From contig JAEMQZ010000005.1 in NCBI GenBank assembly GCA_016463595.1, positions 1-48,720 of the forward strand: a DNA stretch of 48,720 bases. The letters run 5' to 3'. Below the pieces are notes generated by a model. The model saw only the letters and a program-made list of their open reading frames with translations. It did not search any database and was not told the origin of the DNA. A program made the position numbers and the translations under genes. How positions within the stretch are numbered: position 1 is the stretch's first letter; each line of letters starts with the position of its first letter. The DNA is from Synechococcales cyanobacterium SupBloom_Metag_052 (lineage in GTDB: Bacteria; Cyanobacteriota; Cyanobacteriia; PCC-6307; Cyanobiaceae). Below, piece after piece: positions 46,337-48,720 of this stretch.

Positions 46337-47272
46337 ATGAATCGCCACCGGCAAGTGGAGACGCTGGCTCCTGCCCAGCAGCAGGCGCTGGCGGCCCTGC
46401 GCGAGCGCATCGCCAGCTACGGCCAGGTGCTGGTCGCCTATTCCGGCGGGGTGGACAGCGCCCTAGTGGCGGCGATCGCCGCCGAGCAGCTGGGCGAGCG
46501 GGCGGTGGCCGTAACCGGCATCTCTCCCGCCCTGGCCCCCCACCTGCGCAGCGAGGCCCAGCTCCAGGCCGCCTGGCTGGGTCTGGTCCACCGCGAGATC
46601 GCCACCGCCGAGCTGCAGGATCCGGCCTACGCCAGCAACCCGATCGACCGCTGCTACGCCTGCAAAAAGGAACTGCATGGCTTGCTCGCCGCCCTGGCAG
46701 AGGCCGAACGGGTCGGGCTTGCCGAGGCTGGCTGGGGTGAGCAGGCTGGGGAGGCCCTGGCGCCCACGGTGCTGGATGGCGTCAACCTCGACGACCTGGG
46801 TGACCACCGTCCGGGCCTGCGGGCGGCCCAGGAGCGGGGCGTGCTTTCGCCCTTGGCGGAGCTGGGTATCGACAAGGCGGCGGTGCGGGCGATCTCCCGG
46901 GCCCTGGGCTTTCCCTGGTGGGATAAGCCGGCCCAGCCCTGCCTGGCCTCCCGCTTTCCCTATGGCGAGCCGATTTCGGCCACCCGGTTGCAGCGGGTGG
47001 CCGCCGCCGAGGACTGGCTACGGGCCCGGGGCCTGCCGGAGGTGCGGGTGCGCAGCCAGGGGGAGGCGGCCCGGATTGAGGTGCCGGCGGCCCTGATCGC
47101 CGGCCTGCTGGTCGATGGCGCCCGCGAACCCCTGGTGGCGGCCTTCCGCCAGCTGGGCTTCAGCGCCGTGAGCCTGGATCTGGAGGGATTGGTAAGCGGC
47201 AAGCTCAACCGCGACCACCTCGAGGCCGCTAGTCGCCGGGAGGCCCAGGCGCCCACAAAAAAGGGGCCCTAA
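46337..47272 (+). CDS. larE: LarE-type ATP-dependent sulfur transferase
   Basis: A 311-residue PP-loop enzyme. LarE adenylates a nicotinic-acid-derived carboxylate and adds sulfur in synthesis of the nickel-pincer cofactor of lactate racemase. PP-loop: AYSGGVDSALVA (36-41 core). Cys106 and Cys109 (RCYACKKEL) and Cys202 (PCLASRFPYG) are all present. Known LarE with a single Cys gives up its own sulfur; forms with three Cys carry a 4Fe-4S cluster. The cysteine pattern fits the latter. No larA, larB or larC gene is in the window. Its stop codon lies within the terminator hairpin of the convergent speD gene. Confidence 0.9.
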   Translation: MNRHRQVETLAPAQQQALAALRERIASYGQVLVAYSGGVDSALVAAIAAEQLGERAVAVTGISPALAPHLRSEAQLQAAWLGLVHREIATAELQDPAYASNPIDRCYACKKELHGLLAALAEAERVGLAEAGWGEQAGEALAPTVLDGVNLDDLGDHRPGLRAAQERGVLSPLAELGIDKAAVRAISRALGFPWWDKPAQPCLASRFPYGEPISATRLQRVAAAEDWLRARGLPEVRVRSQGEAARIEVPAALIAGLLVDGAREPLVAAFRQLGFSAVSLDLEGLVSGKLNRDHLEAASRREAQAPTKKGP

Positions 47273-47279
47273 GGCCCCT
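47257..47279 (-). terminator. Intrinsic terminator of speD inside the larE 3' end
   Basis: On the minus strand GGGGCC, loop TTAG, GGCCCC is followed by TTTTTT, about 30 nt after the speD stop. The larE TAA (47270-47272) lies in the loop. Confidence 0.85.
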
Positions 47280-47307
47280 ACATCAGATCGCTTGATCGTC
47301 CTTGGCG

Positions 47308-47802
47308 TTAGTTGTGCCCGGCTGCGGCCGCAGCTACTACGGGAGCACGGTCGGCACCGGCCACTTCGCTTGGGGTTTCCCGCAGGAAACTCTTGAGCTT
47401 GAAGCGGGCGGCGTTGAGTTCTTCACTCAACACGGCGCAGGCACGCTCCGGCATGGTGTGGTCCCCACAGGTGAACACATCCACCGCGGCGTAGCCCGAT
47501 TCGGGCCAGGTGTGAATCGAGATGTGCGATTCGGCGAGAAGGGCTAGGCCCGTGACTCCCTGCGGTTCAAACCGGTGGGTAATCAAGTTCAGGAGAGTGG
47601 CGCCAGCACGCTTGGCTGCTGTCGTGATGGCGGTCCTGAGAAAGGCTTCGTCATCGAGCTTTGCGGGATCGCAGTTGTAGAGCTCGAGAATGCAGTGTTT
47701 GCCCACCATGTCGGTGGCACTGAGGTTGGGATTGGGGCTTGGGGAGAAGGGGCTCGCAGCTCCGGTCCATCCCGGGTTGGGGTGGATGCAGGCCTGGGTC
47801 AT
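47308..47802 (-). CDS. speD: S-adenosylmethionine decarboxylase proenzyme
   Basis: SpeD decarboxylates S-adenosylmethionine for spermidine synthesis. It is made as a proenzyme that cuts itself before a Ser, which becomes the pyruvoyl cofactor. The cleavage site is in [14 protein letters not shown] (Glu-Ser), and Cys and His residues typical of the small bacterial form are in [14 protein letters not shown]. The ATG at 47802 gives 164 residues with a 31-residue Pro/Asn-rich leader; the ATG at 47709 ([14 protein letters not shown]) would give 133 and matches the minimal family. It is 26 bp after recF, likely one transcript. Confidence 0.94.
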   Translation of the reverse strand: MTQACIHPNPGWTGAASPFSPSPNPNLSATDMVGKHCILELYNCDPAKLDDEAFLRTAITTAAKRAGATLLNLITHRFEPQGVTGLALLAESHISIHTWPESGYAAVDVFTCGDHTMPERACAVLSEELNAARFKLKSFLRETPSEVAGADRAPVVAAAAAGHN

Positions 47803-47828
47803 TGATTCCTGTTGAACAGTTGTCCATC

Positions 47829-48720
47829 TTAAGTCCTGATTAAGCCCTTTTCGACCCGAATCACTTGGGATGTCTTGGACCAGTCATCGCTGAAGCTGCC
47901 CAGGTGGGTGGCGCTGACCAAGCATTGGTAGCCCTCCCCCTGGCCCACGGCCTCGAGGAGCAGCTGCTGGCGGGTGGGGTCGAGTTCGGCCAGCACGTCA
48001 TCGAGCAGCAGCAGGGGTGGTTCGCCCCAGAGTTGGCGCACCAGTTCGAGCTCCGCCAGTTTCAGGGCCAACACCAGGCTGCGCTGCTGGCCGGCGGAGC
48101 CATAGCGCCGGGCCGGCTGGCCGCCCAGCTGGAGCTGGATTTCGTCCCGGTGGGGACCCACGCCGCATTGGCCCAGCCGTAGCTCGCTGTCCCGTTGCTG
48201 GCGCAGTTGCCAGGCCAGGGCCTCCCGCCAGGGGGCTTCGGCCTCCTCCCCCTCCAGCACCGTGCCGGGCTGGTAGTGCAACAGCAGTTGTTCGTTGCCG
48301 CCGCTCAGGTGCCGTTGCCAGGCGGCTGCCAGGGGTTCGAGCCGAAGCAGGGCCCGTCGCCGCCGCCGGTGCAGGCGCGTGCCGATCAAGGCCATCTGCT
48401 GGTCAAAGGCATCGAGCAGGTCGGCTAGGTGGGCGCCGCCCAGGCCGCGGCGCAGCAGCTGGGCCCGTTGGCGCAGCAGGCGGCCATACCGGCTGAGCAG
48501 TTCGGCGTAGACCGGCTCCAGTTGCAGCACCACCCGGTCGAGCCATTGGCGCCGCAGGGCCGGTTCGCCCCGCACCAGCTCCAGATCCAGGGCGCTGAAG
48601 CCCACGCAGCGCAGGGGACCGACCAGATCCAGTTGGCGCTCGAGCAGCTTGCCGTTGCGGCGCGCCTGGCGGCCCCCCTGGCGCCGCAGTTCCAGCTCGA
48701 GCGCATCCCCCTGGCTGGCC
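47829..48720 (-). CDS. recF: DNA replication and repair protein RecF (5' end outside window)
   Basis: RecF is an SMC/ABC-like ATPase that with RecO and RecR loads RecA at single-strand gaps. The visible part, about 297 codons, lacks the N-terminal Walker A region, which lies past the right edge; the frame is open to the last base. Seen: [37 protein letters not shown], the ABC signature-like [17 protein letters not shown], and Walker [13 protein letters not shown]. The C terminus at 47829 is followed closely by speD. Confidence 0.96.
   Translation of the reverse strand, partial: ASQGDALELELRRQGGRQARRNGKLLERQLDLVGPLRCVGFSALDLELVRGEPALRRQWLDRVVLQLEPVYAELLSRYGRLLRQRAQLLRRGLGGAHLADLLDAFDQQMALIGTRLHRRRRRALLRLEPLAAAWQRHLSGGNEQLLLHYQPGTVLEGEEAEAPWREALAWQLRQQRDSELRLGQCGVGPHRDEIQLQLGGQPARRYGSAGQQRSLVLALKLAELELVRQLWGEPPLLLLDDVLAELDPTRQQLLLEAVGQGEGYQCLVSATHLGSFSDDWSKTSQVIRVEKGLIRT

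Overview
This is an ordinary, gene-dense chromosomal stretch of a high-GC cyanobacterium. It carries the photosystem I core genes psaA-psaB and psaI-psaL, the cyanobacterial NDH-1 subunit gene ndhN, the circadian-input protein LdpA, a Ycf45-like R3H/AAA protein, the cyanobacterial families DUF1815, DUF2839 and CAAD, and a ribosomal-protein superoperon without rpmD. GC-rich coding, many GTG/TTG starts and very short spacers suggest an alpha-cyanobacterium of the Cyanobium/Synechococcus group. That placement is inference, because no 16S rRNA or RuBisCO gene is present.

Layout. 1-929: 3' part of a lipoprotein-like gene (minus). 1373-5904: psaA-psaB (plus), with a hairpin-rich leader and a strong terminator. 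5969-6265: a gene-free stretch with two adjacent stem-loops. 6369-7022: psaI-psaL (minus). 7121-12968: small accessory and cell-envelope genes (hypothetical, GT2 glycosyltransferase, NlpC/P60 peptidase, beta-lactamase-fold hydrolase, small membrane protein), tRNA-Ser(GCU), alanine racemase and an HNH protein. 13004-30032: the minus-strand S10-spc-alpha-L13/S9 cluster, transcribed rplC to prfA, including secY, adk, rpoA and truA. Three intrinsic terminators (rplO/secY, rplQ/truA, rpmE/prfA) divide it. 30525-34014: ndhN, ldpA and ycf45-like. 34194-36523: tRNA-Gln(UUG), a HAD phosphatase whose frame has no ATG/GTG/TTG before its catalytic motif, and recA behind a consensus cyanobacterial LexA box. 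36763-42665: DUF1815, DUF2839, a DinG-like protein that seems to have lost its ATPase motifs, tyrA, a CrtD-type carotenoid desaturase and a fructosamine-kinase-family protein. 42815-48720: a CAAD membrane protein, a JAMM protease beside a MoeB-rhodanese E1 enzyme, a tandem two-domain CobO-like protein, LarE, speD and the 3' part of recF.

Functionally the window joins PSI biogenesis, translation and secretion, DNA repair (recA, recF), and several sulfur/cofactor enzymes clustered at the right end (JAMM, MoeB-rhodanese, CobO-like, LarE). I see no prophage, insertion sequence, CRISPR array or defence island. The most useful leads are the terminator positions inside the ribosomal cluster, the non-canonical start of the HAD gene, the degenerate helicase, the JAMM/E1-rhodanese pair, the three-cysteine LarE and the unexplained structured intergenic DNA. 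No wholly new multi-gene system is evident.
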